From Endotrypanum monterogeii (lineage: Eukaryota; Euglenozoa; Kinetoplastea; Trypanosomatida; Trypanosomatidae), in the NCBI GenBank assembly GCA_000333855.2, contig CM007318.1, positions 896,034-920,382 on the forward strand: a DNA stretch of 24,349 bases, read 5' to 3'. How positions within the stretch are numbered: the stretch's first letter is position 1; each line of letters starts with the position of its first letter. The position numbers were made by a program, and so were the translations under genes. Below are positions 9,214-19,000 of this stretch, one piece after another. The notes under the pieces were generated by a model. It did no database searches. It worked only from the letters and a program-made list of their open reading frames with translations, and was not told the DNA's origin.

Positions 9214-10819
9214 TAACACACACCACTGGTTCCAGGGAGGAATAAAGGAGAAGCAGACAAACCCCGGGCAGAACAGATAAGAAAAACCGCAACGTCAATA
9301 GACAAGATGTTTGAAAAAAAAAAAGATGCGGTGAACAACGAAGATAAATAAATATATGCAAATATATAATATATAGTATATAATATATAACTGTGTGTTC
9401 GTATAAGCGTTACTGGGGAAGGGGACTTTTTTTTTTGTGTGTGTGTTCGTGAATGCAGGAAAAAAAAGATGAAATAAGATTCGAATCGAACGCCGCACGA
9501 AAAATAAGCGCAAACAGGACAAATAAAAATAAATGGAGAAAACAAAATTCGCAGTCACGCAGCCAACAAGAACGGACGACGAAACCCCTCACGCAGCATG
9601 CAGATAAAACACCGTAAAAAGGGAAGAGCAAAAAGAAAAAAGCGGAACGGTGGAGAGCGCCAGAAAGTCAGAGGCGTACGGCCACAGACAATAAAATCTA
9701 CAAGACACGCTTTCGCTGAACTACTTACCCGCAGTGCGTGTTAACGTGGGCAATGTACGTCCTCGATAGAGGTCGTAGGAGTGGAATGTCGCTGAACAAG
9801 TAAATATATAGAGAGAGAGATGAGAAACGCAGAGACAACGCGCACAGTGGAGAAATCGGTGACAAAGCGGTCGCGGTGATGCTGGCAATATCCCGGTAAT
9901 ACCTGACACGAAAGAGAAGAAAACAGCGAGAGGTGTGCGGTCGCGGCTTCCTGATCGATAATGTATACGTATAGTTGGAGTGCTAAGAGTGAATGGGAGA
10001 AAGATAACCTCCAGCTTCCGTCCGTTCTCAAACTCCCGCCGTTGCAATCCTCGAATACCTCCGGCCAGGAGTCGTTGCTTACTTACTACCTTCGTCCTTT
10101 ATAAGAAGATCGATCGGAGTGTGTGCGTCGCCAATGTCGAAAGGCATCGAAAGAGAAAAAGAGGAAAAGAAAGTGAAAAGCGTTTTGATGGTTGTTGTTT
10201 TTGTGTGTGCTCACGGATGGAAACGGAAAGACGTCCTTGTAGTCATACTCGCACTGCCCCCCTCGCCTCAGCATGTTCGCTTGTTAACCCCGCCCCCTCA
10301 TGGCTTGCTTTCTTTTCTTTCGGATATGAGCCCCCCCCCGCATTGCTCGCCTCCGCTCTTCCTCCTCGGTGAACGATGCTCTTAGGAGACGGGACTCTGC
10401 CCTCTCTACTTGCCAGCCCCCTCACCTACCCCCCCCCTGTCGATGCCGCGCACGGCACTTTTTCCATTTGCTTCCTCAGCTCCCTTCTTGATGGGAGACT
10501 TCTTCTGGGAAAAGGACTTCGAACACTCGGGCCTGTCAAGAAGATAAAACAGCGAGAGAGAGAAAGAGAGAAGGCGGAAAGGATCAACCTTCGCAGCAGC
10601 TGCAGCCACGCTGGGCGCACACACGCGCCCACAAGCAAACCTGCTTGCTCGCAGCGGCACTACAGATGAAACAAGTAATCGAAACCAGAGAAACACCATC
10701 GGTGTTGACTAGTCACAGCACATAATAATATTTGTACGCGTATCAACAACGGGATCATTTGTACAGGATCACACACAGACACCTAGAGACCACAGCGACA
10801 CTGAAACCAGCAGTGATTC

Positions 10820-10843
10820 TTATATATATATATATATATATAC
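10820..10843. repeat. (TA)n microsatellite
   Basis: Uninterrupted TA tract of about 11 units within the spacer. Confidence 0.88.
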
Positions 10844-11628
10844 TCATATGACTCGCACAGGAAAACACGAGAACGAGGTCAGGTTCGATAGAAAAGTAAA
10901 GCAAAAACATTTCCCTTGTCTCCACAAAGATGATGCGACCAAACGGAAGTCTTCGAACAATCATGGATCAAAAAAACACAAAATAAGAGCTCACGTACGC
11001 CCCGGTCGCCACTTGCACTTGAGCGTCTCGATACGCACTGACTCGAATTCTATACATTCTCACGCATTCTTTTGTTCAGCCAAAAAGCTCTTCTGGAAGA
11101 AACAACTCGGATATTAAGCACCTCCTTGATACGTGCATCCACGGGGACTTCCTCCTCCGCTGCTGCTCCGCGGCCTCAAAGGGACCCTCCCCGACCATCC
11201 AACCGACGCCGGATCCAGCCACGTCAAAAAATAGCTCACTCTACCCCTCGTCGCTGTCCGTTCTCGGCAACAACGTCGCATACGCGATGCTTGCAAGACT
11301 TGGCCGGTCGGCAACACCTTCATTCAGGCGAGGCGTCACCAGCGTCCGCCGGGGGGTGGGGCACGCACAGCGGCGCCTGTCGTGCGGGTCGGCCACAGAG
11401 GGGTGGTGGACGACCGCAGTCGCTGAGCTCAGGGACAGTACTCGCCAGCCTCCAGCCGCAAGCCCCTCCGACCCTTGCCCCTTGGCATCGATGCCGCGCC
11501 TCCCCCTCTCAGTGACGCCAGGCCGCTGCACACGGTCAGTTGGTCCACCCCCCCCTCCCCTCCCACCTCACCGGTGGCGCGTGCACGAGGCATCGCGTGA
11601 CTCCCACGCACACGAAGCTCCTCTCTGA

Positions 11629-11898
11629 TTAGAGCATAGACGCCGGCGCCGTGTCTCCGTGCTCGTGCAACACTGCCGCATCCAGAAAAGTAGCGAGGGG
11701 GTCTGTCAGGGAACCGCCAAAGAAGCAGCCAGTGGCATCCGTCACAGACAAGTGCTACTGGAATACGTGCACAGCGCAGATGAAAGCCAAGACCATGACG
11801 AGCATCACCGTAGCGCCAACACGGATCAGGTACCGAAGCTGGAAGCGCGCAGCTGTGGAGTGGCACACGCCCCTCGCGGAGAGCTGGGCAAGTCGCCA
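11629..11898 (-). pseudogene. Possible decayed membrane-protein frame inside a GC-rich island
   Basis: In one minus-strand frame, between a TGA (11899-11901) and a TAA (11629-11631), about 90 codons are open except for a single TAG at 11755-11757. Just before the TAG the frame encodes a clear hydrophobic helix (residues such as LIRVGATVMLVMVLAFICAV, 11829-11770). After it follows a protein-like stretch containing TGCFFGG and LATFLDAAVL. The whole island, about 11130-11950, is far more GC-rich than its surroundings, as coding DNA is in these genomes. No intact frame longer than about 165 codons exists and no family is recognised. Alternatives are a degenerate SIDER-type retroposon, which are common in Leishmania 3' UTRs, or chance. 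Confidence 0.25.
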
Positions 11899-12179
11899 TC
11901 ACAACTGCGCGCATCTGTGACACAACACCAGCGCCAACCTGCCCGCTAACACCAAGCGCCTGGACCTGTATGGGAAGGCAGCCTGGCAGCTTTTGGCTTC
12001 CCTACAAGATAGGGTACTAGTCTTCTCTGCTATACAACGCGCGGGGAAATGACGTGGTGCACAATATCCAACTTGCGAAGAAGGGAAAACGTATTTACGG
12101 GATGGGGAGAGGGGGAAGAATGAGGGGGGTGACTCCAACTTTTTCTTCACCTCATCAGAGAAGTCACCTGAAGCACCCA

Positions 12180-12200
12180 TAAATAAATAAATAAATAAAT
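12180..12200. repeat. (TAAA)n microsatellite
   Basis: Five tandem tetranucleotide units on the plus strand. Confidence 0.85.
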
Positions 12201-12612
12201 TGCCCTCCCTCTCGCTCACCACGAGATGTCACCCATTCGCAGAGATGACAGGGCAGCAGCTAGCACAGCGAGCTATACAAGAGACACATGCGTTGACTTT
12301 CTTTTCCTCAGTGTTTCTCTTAATGTGCTGCCCCTCGTTGGATTTACGTTGAGTGCAAGCGTGTGAAGCGCTGTAATGGAAACAAATAGGCAACACTGTC
12401 AGGACCCATCGCCCCACAACTGTTCAACGCCCTAGACTATACACGATGATCAAGGACCCGCTCATGCAAATAAGGCAAGAGCAACAAGTTCGATGTGTCA
12501 CGCAAGACTCCTTAACCCGAAGTCCACTGGCAGAGGTGAGATGATGCGTGTTGTCTCTGGAGAAATAATCCTAGACCCACCCCACGCCTGACAACAAAAA
12601 AGCGGAAAAACT

Positions 12613-12616
12613 ACAC

Positions 12617-12650
<34 letters not shown>
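12613..12650. repeat. 28-bp palindrome of AT repeat flanked by ACAC/GTGT, plus (TG)n
   Basis: Positions 12613-12640 form a perfect palindrome: ACAC, an AT tract, then GTGT. The TG tract extends to 12650. The design resembles the palindrome at 3856-3895. Confidence 0.85.
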
Positions 12651-12651
<1 letters not shown>

Positions 12652-13231
12652 AACAGACGTGAAAGAAAGTCGAGCAGGGGTCGACTAAAAATAGTTGCAG
12701 AAGAACCTCTCGCTACAGAAATGAAACCAACCGAGTCTTTCTTCCAAAAGGGGGAAAGTCGATCCAGGAAAGCACGAGGCCGACGAAAAGATGCATCGAC
12801 TGGAAGAAAGATACAGACCAGCCACAGCGAAAGTCAGAGACAAGTATCAACACACACGTAAATGATGAGGTGCATGGAGATAATAACGATTGCTGGTACC
12901 CCGAACATGGCTTCCGTTCTCTAGACAAGACACGTATGCACTAACGTTGATGTGCTTCTACAAGGGATCAATACTAGAAACACCTCCTAGTAGCGCAATG
13001 AGACACCGGCAAAGAATGAAGCCAGAGCTTTAAAGCTTTGCGGACATCTTCCTACGGTGGGGATCAACAACCCAGACTCCATGGGTTGGTGTTGGGTAAG
13101 GAAGGAGGGGGGAAGACCAAACAAAAGAAAGACACACAGGCGTGATAGTTTTGAAAACGCTGAGCGGTGACTCCGAGGAACGTATGGTGATAAAACAGAG
13201 AACGAGAGGGCCCCGCGGTGGACGAACTAAT

Positions 13232-16060
13232 TTAGATCCGCGACTTGAGGATTCCTGCGCATAACTCTACAAATGTCTCTGGCGGCATGCGGCACTGAAA
13301 GCCCATTTCTGCCCAGCAGCTATTGAAGTAGACGCCGGCCGCCTCCTCCTCCAAAGTACTGGGGATCACAGACAGCAAATCAATCAAATCAGGGGTGGGA
13401 AACGACTGTAATAAAACAGAGCCAGAGCCAAGGATCGCCGAGCACTTGAGAGCGCAGATGTGGAGAAGGTAACACCACTCGTTGAAGACGCGTTGACGAG
13501 AAGATGGATCCGTTTGGGCGGTATAATAGTGAGTGCGGGCTGCGATCCCGTAGCAGGCAGAGGGGAACACGTCGAAGAAACGAAATCCTCTGTACTCCTT
13601 GAACTGGTGTGCCTCGGGCTTGGAAGGAATGCCGGCATTTGTTGGTGTCCCCGGCTCAGCGTGAGCGCTGGCCTGCTTCGCTCGCTGGACCTCTAGGCAA
13701 GCGAGACGACTAATCTTGAGCTCTTCCACATGCCGACCAAGATGAGCCCACAAATCATTACGCACACAGGTGTTGTCGTCCTCCCCGAGATCGAAAGCAG
13801 CCACGAACTCGATCAGCACACATGCGTAAGGTATCAGTAACAGTACCTCTGGCACGGCCTCCGAGGAGGCTACGACGAAAGCTGGCGACGCCGTCACAGT
13901 GGCTGAAGAATCGCACTTGTCCTGTGGAACACGACCAGCGGAGGAGGCATCTGTGTCAACTGAGATTCTAGACGGAGCTAAGTTCGTATAGGGCACTTGG
14001 TCGGACGAAGGTGGCCCTACACGCTCGGGCGATGTAGCAATGACGGACTTAAGAAGCCCCACAGCACGGGCATCGCGGGTGACTAGAAAATAGTTGCTCA
14101 GACCAAGCAAGACACGACGCATGGCACCAATAACTTCGAGGCAGAGGTCCGGATTCATTTCACATGTGCTGAGCAACCGCTGCAAGTTACACAGAAGGCC
14201 CTGTGTCAGACAACTATAGATAGTGGAGCGTATCTGAATTAATATTGCGCTCACCGACTGCACTGAGGTAGCAGAGAGGCTGGAAAGAGAGACCTCCACC
14301 GTAGTGGTGTGTGCCGCAGGAGTCTGATGCAGCTCCGTCCACCCCTCAGTACGCTCACAGCGTACTGCGTCTACTACGCCAACCTGCTGCATCTCATGCA
14401 AAAGACTCTCTATAAACAGATTTCTGTTCCGATTCCCCACGGGGATCCATTCATACAGCATATCCGCGTACTCCGTCGCCCTTATAGAATAGGGGGATGG
14501 TGAGGGGGATGAAGGCAATGCGCTCGGAGAGCGGCGCAGCCTGCTCAACGCGTCGACGGTCGCCAGTGATGGTGCAGCCCAAGCGAAGTCGTAGCACACC
14601 TGCAACACCACCTCCACATAGTCATTTCGGAGCATGCACAAAGTTATTTTGGTAGACTCCACTAACTCGCTGAGCACATTGCAAGCCAAGCAAAGCAAGT
14701 GCGCATGACCTTTGCATGCCAGCAGCATTCCTTTGAGGGCAAAGGAAATGAGAAGCCGATAATCAAACCGGTCGAACTCGACGCCGCCAGAGATGGGTGG
14801 AGACGTCGCATCTACATTCTCTGGAACATGCGCCAGAAGCGTCGTCAACATCGGTCGCACCATGCCACTGAAGAGAGACCCCTGCACCTCCGCATCGAAC
14901 AGACCGGCATACTGAGCGAGCAGACTCCAAATGGACGACAAAGCATGCGCTCGAACCCGTACGGAGCTGTGCACAAGAACAATTGGCACCATTCCCTCGA
15001 ACAGAGACATCCACAGGTGGTACTTGCTCTTACCAGTGATCGCAGTTGGTTTCTGAAGAAGTGCCTGAAACGTCAAAGGCTCGGCAGATAGCGTTACACG
15101 CGATAGCTGCTTGCCCAATGCGTGCAACGCCGCCAGCTCCTGCTCTGCCGTGACAAAGCGTGTGGCCCATCGCGTGACAGCGTCTGCCGAACGTACTTCC
15201 AGTGGCGGAACCTCCAGACCATATTGTAACCAATGGCCACACGCAACAAGGTACGATATGGCGCGCAGCGGAATGTCTTTCTCTACCCCACTGCAGGCGA
15301 AGGTAGTCAAACAAAAAATTAAGTCGCTAAAGCAATCCTTCACGTAGCTGAGGTGTCGCAGCATCACACCCTCACAAATAGACCAGGCCGATGGCGCCAC
15401 CTCTGGGATGGCCGCCGCGTGACTCAGGCAAGAAAATACAACTTTCCAGCCACTCGCCAAATGCTCAGCGCGGAGGTCGATCACCTCGGAGATGATCGAC
15501 ATCACTTTTTGTCGGCAGTCAACGTTTTGGTTCGACATGAGAATCAACTCAAAGGGTCTCAGCACCTCCTTTTGGAAGGAGTAGTTGAGCAACTCCTCAC
15601 GCATGAGGTACGTGAGCGCGACAAGTCGTAGTCCGTCGAGGGAGGAGAGGGCAATCACGCTGCTCCGCCCACAGCCTGCCAGTGTGAAGACTTCACTCGC
15701 GTTCGCCCACAAGTCGCGCCACTGCAGACGGCTCGAGAAAGATGCACAAATGCTGACAAAGTCAAAAAGCTTCGTGAGCGAGAAGGTTCGAGTGTACTGC
15801 AGCTCCATCTTGCACACCTGCGCGAGGCCGTTGGTCATCTCCATCTGCACTCGCGGTGGGTACTGCGTGGCATCAAAAAGTCGATCCAACCACAGGTCAA
15901 CGCGGCACGTGGGAACAGAACGGAGCGCCAAAAGTATAGATTTTCTATTATCGCAAGAAGCCCGGTCGGCGATGCTGGCTGGGACGTCATGAACAGCACC
16001 AAACCAAAGGTCTGCGAGCTGCTGCTCCACCGGTGCGATCCCCACGGGGACAGCGCTGTT
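13232..16060 (-). CDS. BIG-type ARF-GEF, C-terminal half (downstream of frameshift), 942 codons read
   Basis: This frame has no ATG at its left end (the first is at 15844, inside conserved sequence), so it is the continuation of the frame at 15987-20495, not a separate gene. In the joined protein it covers residues 1479-2420. It is helical-repeat-like and matches the HDS region of BIG/Sec7-class exchange factors. FSLTKLFDF (about 1571-1579), the NYSFQKE...RPF block (about 1637-1648) and ASGWKVVF (about 1680-1687) line up by memory with the HDS1 blocks FALTK, NYNFQNEFMKPF and SGWK of animal BIG1/BIG2. The WMSLFEGM...VRVRAHAL stretch further on resembles HDS2. HDS domains bind membranes and regulators and tune Sec7 activity. 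A Ser/Pro patch lies near 14490-14540. The stop is TAG/TAA-type at 13232 and the next gene is 4.1 kb downstream. Assignment to BIG is by motif reading, without a search. Confidence 0.85.
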   Translation of the reverse strand, partial: NSAVPVGIAPVEQQLADLWFGAVHDVPASIADRASCDNRKSILLALRSVPTCRVDLWLDRLFDATQYPPRVQMEMTNGLAQVCKMELQYTRTFSLTKLFDFVSICASFSSRLQWRDLWANASEVFTLAGCGRSSVIALSSLDGLRLVALTYLMREELLNYSFQKEVLRPFELILMSNQNVDCRQKVMSIISEVIDLRAEHLASGWKVVFSCLSHAAAIPEVAPSAWSICEGVMLRHLSYVKDCFSDLIFCLTTFACSGVEKDIPLRAISYLVACGHWLQYGLEVPPLEVRSADAVTRWATRFVTAEQELAALHALGKQLSRVTLSAEPLTFQALLQKPTAITGKSKYHLWMSLFEGMVPIVLVHSSVRVRAHALSSIWSLLAQYAGLFDAEVQGSLFSGMVRPMLTTLLAHVPENVDATSPPISGGVEFDRFDYRLLISFALKGMLLACKGHAHLLCLACNVLSELVESTKITLCMLRNDYVEVVLQVCYDFAWAAPSLATVDALSRLRRSPSALPSSPSPSPYSIRATEYADMLYEWIPVGNRNRNLFIESLLHEMQQVGVVDAVRCERTEGWTELHQTPAAHTTTVEVSLSSLSATSVQSVSAILIQIRSTIYSCLTQGLLCNLQRLLSTCEMNPDLCLEVIGAMRRVLLGLSNYFLVTRDARAVGLLKSVIATSPERVGPPSSDQVPYTNLAPSRISVDTDASSAGRVPQDKCDSSATVTASPAFVVASSEAVPEVLLLIPYACVLIEFVAAFDLGEDDNTCVRNDLWAHLGRHVEELKISRLACLEVQRAKQASAHAEPGTPTNAGIPSKPEAHQFKEYRGFRFFDVFPSACYGIAARTHYYTAQTDPSSRQRVFNEWCYLLHICALKCSAILGSGSVLLQSFPTPDLIDLLSVIPSTLEEEAAGVYFNSCWAEMGFQCRMPPETFVELCAGILKSRI

Positions 16061-19000
16061 TTTTTTTGAGACTACTGGAATCCAGAGACACAGCCAGCGT
16101 CGCCGCGGATTTTGGTTGTCTCGGAGAGGTAAGATGGGTGTCTTTTGTCATCTGTGTTGTACCCAGAAGCCGGCGCGCCTGGCGCTGCCACATGCCCTCT
16201 ATGCCATTTGCCAAGGCATCCACGAGAGAGATTGCTTTGTATGCAGCCTGCCACCCACGAGTGTTGAAGGAGGAGCCGCATTGCACGAAAAGATTTAAAA
16301 ACGTGGAGAGAATCTGCAAGCGCGTGAAAGGAATGCTGGTCTGCACGGCCACGCGTAAACTAGGCACGGATGTTACCACCACGGCGGTGGTCAGACGAGT
16401 GAGATCAAACATGCGCTCTAACAGCTGCTCGGTGTGGGAAACGTTTTCAAACGCGCAACAGACACGGATGGTGCTGTGCAAGCCAAGAAGGATCGCTTTG
16501 AAATGGTCAGCATTCTGAGTGTCGTCCATGTAGGCAGACACCCGCTCATGCATCGCCCCCGTCTCGCGCTCATTCACTACGGATGATAGCGACGATGAAC
16601 CCTGCGGCGGCACGTAGTTCTCTGCGTCCTCCAGCATCTGCTGCAACGACAGCAAGAGAATGTCACACGCCACATCCACCGTCACTTCCCACATCGGAAG
16701 GGCGTTTTCAATGCTTGTCGCCGTTACGAACATGGCATGATGTGCCGCGTCGTTGGTGGAAGCCTTTTGGAGTGTGTCCATTACCTCCCTCAACGTCGCC
16801 CGTAGCTCTTGCTGGTACATTTCCTGTCGCTTGCGTTGAGCAGAATTAAAAAGTCCGATCCCGACCGCGTCCATCGGCAAGAGGACTTTGTCCGTTATGG
16901 CCGCCGCGATCGGGGAAAGGTGGCGCAAGAGGGGAAGGGAGTCCAACAGGTTTGTCGTCACCTTATTGCTACGCCGACCCCCGTCAAACTCTCCTGCTGA
17001 AGCCGCTGTAGAAGCGTGCATCGATGGTTGCGTGCCACATTTCGGCGATGGTCGCAGTACGATTTCTTCCTTGGTTATGCGATCATAGATGCCGCCGAGT
17101 ATAGATGGGTCGATGTCGCTGCCCTCACTGATACCTTTGTTATTCTGCAGGAAACCCTCCTTCGTCATCTTATTTTTGATGTGCGGACTGTGGGCGTCAG
17201 TGTTGAGCATGCAGATAGAGAAGGATAAAATAAACGCGGTATCTGCAGAGCCGAAGATACTGGGGTTTTGGCGGTAGTACTGCGCAGCGAACAACTCCAT
17301 TGTTTTGTCCACAACTTGCGCCTCGCCCAATAGCTTGAAACCGCCCAGGAACAGACGCAGTGCCTCGTCGAGAGTCATACCGGAAAAGTCATGCAAGCCA
17401 ATCCACTCCTCGAGGATGACACGCGACAAAGGATGACGAAAGCACTTGGCAAAGTAATCACCCAAGACTATCTTGTCGATGTAGTCCTCGTGATCGCGAA
17501 GAAATACAGCGATCTGCCGAGCAGACGGAGGCGCCACGCCATCTGCGTCAGCTGTGGTGGTTGCAGTCGACGTTGATACCGGTGCCACGGGCGCAGATGA
17601 GGTGGGAACAGCATCCTCATGTTCGTCTTTTGAGACCTCGATGCCTCTCGAAGCTGTATGAGCACTGGAAGATGTTTCTGTTTTCTCACCACAGGCACCA
17701 CCAGACCCGCCTGCGCTGCTAGAAGCAGTCACCGTAGTGGAGACAGGGACGATGTCCGCCCTGTTCGCCAGTGGAGCCTGTGCCTCTGCAGTCGTCAACA
17801 GCTCCGAAGCTGTATTGACTGTATCATCAGTGTTCTCGGGAATCAGCACAGATGTGCACAAGTACTCAATGGCAGCACCCGGGGTCGCCTCGCGATTGAA
17901 GAGGTCAAGGAACCTCTTGAAGGCATCCTTGTATCGTCGAGCCTGCAGGAGAGCCTCAACGTTTGCCGTCGTCACGAGGCCACTGTCGGGGCCACCACCA
18001 CTCATCGATGAAGTAGTCCATCTGGCACTGGGGAGTTGGGGCTGAATGATATTGCGACCAGCCCCGTCATCGCTCGGCTCATGCTCAAGTGTCGATGCAC
18101 CAGCCCCTATATAAGGTCCTTTATTGTTCGCGTCGTCTTGAGCAGAGGCACCGTTCCTCGGCATCTTTGTATGGCTTTCCTCCTCTTGATCACACTCGAA
18201 GCGCTCGATCCACTGCAGGTTGGAGTCGGAAACCTGCAACAGGCTTACAAGTGCCTTGCGGCGGAGCGCCAGTGGTCTGTCGTACTCGAGCCGCACTGTT
18301 AAAACTCTCCTAAGATCAGCAGCAAGGCCAGAATTACACACCTGCTGAGCAGGGGGCATTGCCAGCGCACCAAGGTAGTGGATCATCATTTCGTAAATAC
18401 TCTGCGAGTGCGTGTTGCAGTCGTAGTTAAGGAAGAGTCCCAGCAGCAGCTGCGGCTCCTCAATGTATGACCCAAACGCATCGAGCACCAGCAGCTTGTG
18501 TTCCAAGGAAGTGAAGGAAGAATCAAGCACACGGAAATATACATGACGAAAAACAGTGCTCGTCTCCATCATCATCTGGGGAGCAAAGCGAAGACAGCAG
18601 CTCAGCAGCACATTGACGGAGAGTCGAAAAACGTCCAAATCTACGGAGATCGACGTGCGAATCACAGCGGGGACTACCACCCTGCGTAGCACCTGCACGA
18701 TATCAGAGCACTTACGAAACTGGGGACCACCGTTCACGATGCTGTACAAGAGAAAATTTAGCGCTGTTACTAATGTGTGCACACTCAGTGACGCAGAGGG
18801 GAAACTTGTTAGCGATGAGCCCTCCTCAGTGGCAGTGCCAATATTTTTGGCGGACGACGACTGCTGTGCCGTATGGTGGGCCGTTACATCTCGGTAGTGC
18901 TCAATCTCCAGCACAGCTGTGTCGCCCGACTCGAGACCGCCACTGCTGCCCGACAAGCTGCGCGAAATGCTGAACAGTGGGGTCAGGAGAACAATGCGAC

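Larger units (their letters stand above)
9214..13231. other. 4-kb spacer between the BIG-type GEF and the second PP2C gene
   Basis: No intact gene recognised. About 9220-11110 is A/T- and purine-rich with microsatellites, about 11130-11950 is a distinct GC-rich island (separate entry), and 11950-13231 is ordinary spacer with tetranucleotide and TA/TG repeats. The right end should contain the 3' UTR of the GEF gene. Open frames of 60-147 codons on both strands show no family motifs. A stretch near 9483-9495 resembles part of a tRNA B box, but no cloverleaf could be built. Confidence 0.5.

Noticed and set aside
9103..9219. 39-residue Pro-rich N-terminal extension of the second PP2C gene
   Set aside because: It opens with GTG, translates the GGGGA repeat, and lies across the predicted splice acceptor, so it is 5' UTR.
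9475..9500. Sequence resembling a tRNA T-loop/B box on the minus strand
   Set aside because: It departs from the B-box consensus at both ends and no acceptor, D or anticodon stem could be paired around it.
11072..11628. Overlapping plus-strand frames of 113-147 codons in the GC-rich island
   Set aside because: Pro/Arg/Ser-rich composition is what GC-rich DNA gives in any frame; several frames are open at once and none shows a family motif.
11429..11923. Minus-strand 164-codon frame in the same island
   Set aside because: The hydrophobic helix lies in a different frame, and this one reads as Gly/Arg-rich sequence without coherent domains.
13232..15844. C-terminal half of the GEF as an independent gene starting at the ATG at 15844
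   Set aside because: That ATG falls inside the HDS1-side region, there is no splice signal before it, and the upstream frame ends in the same conserved domain.
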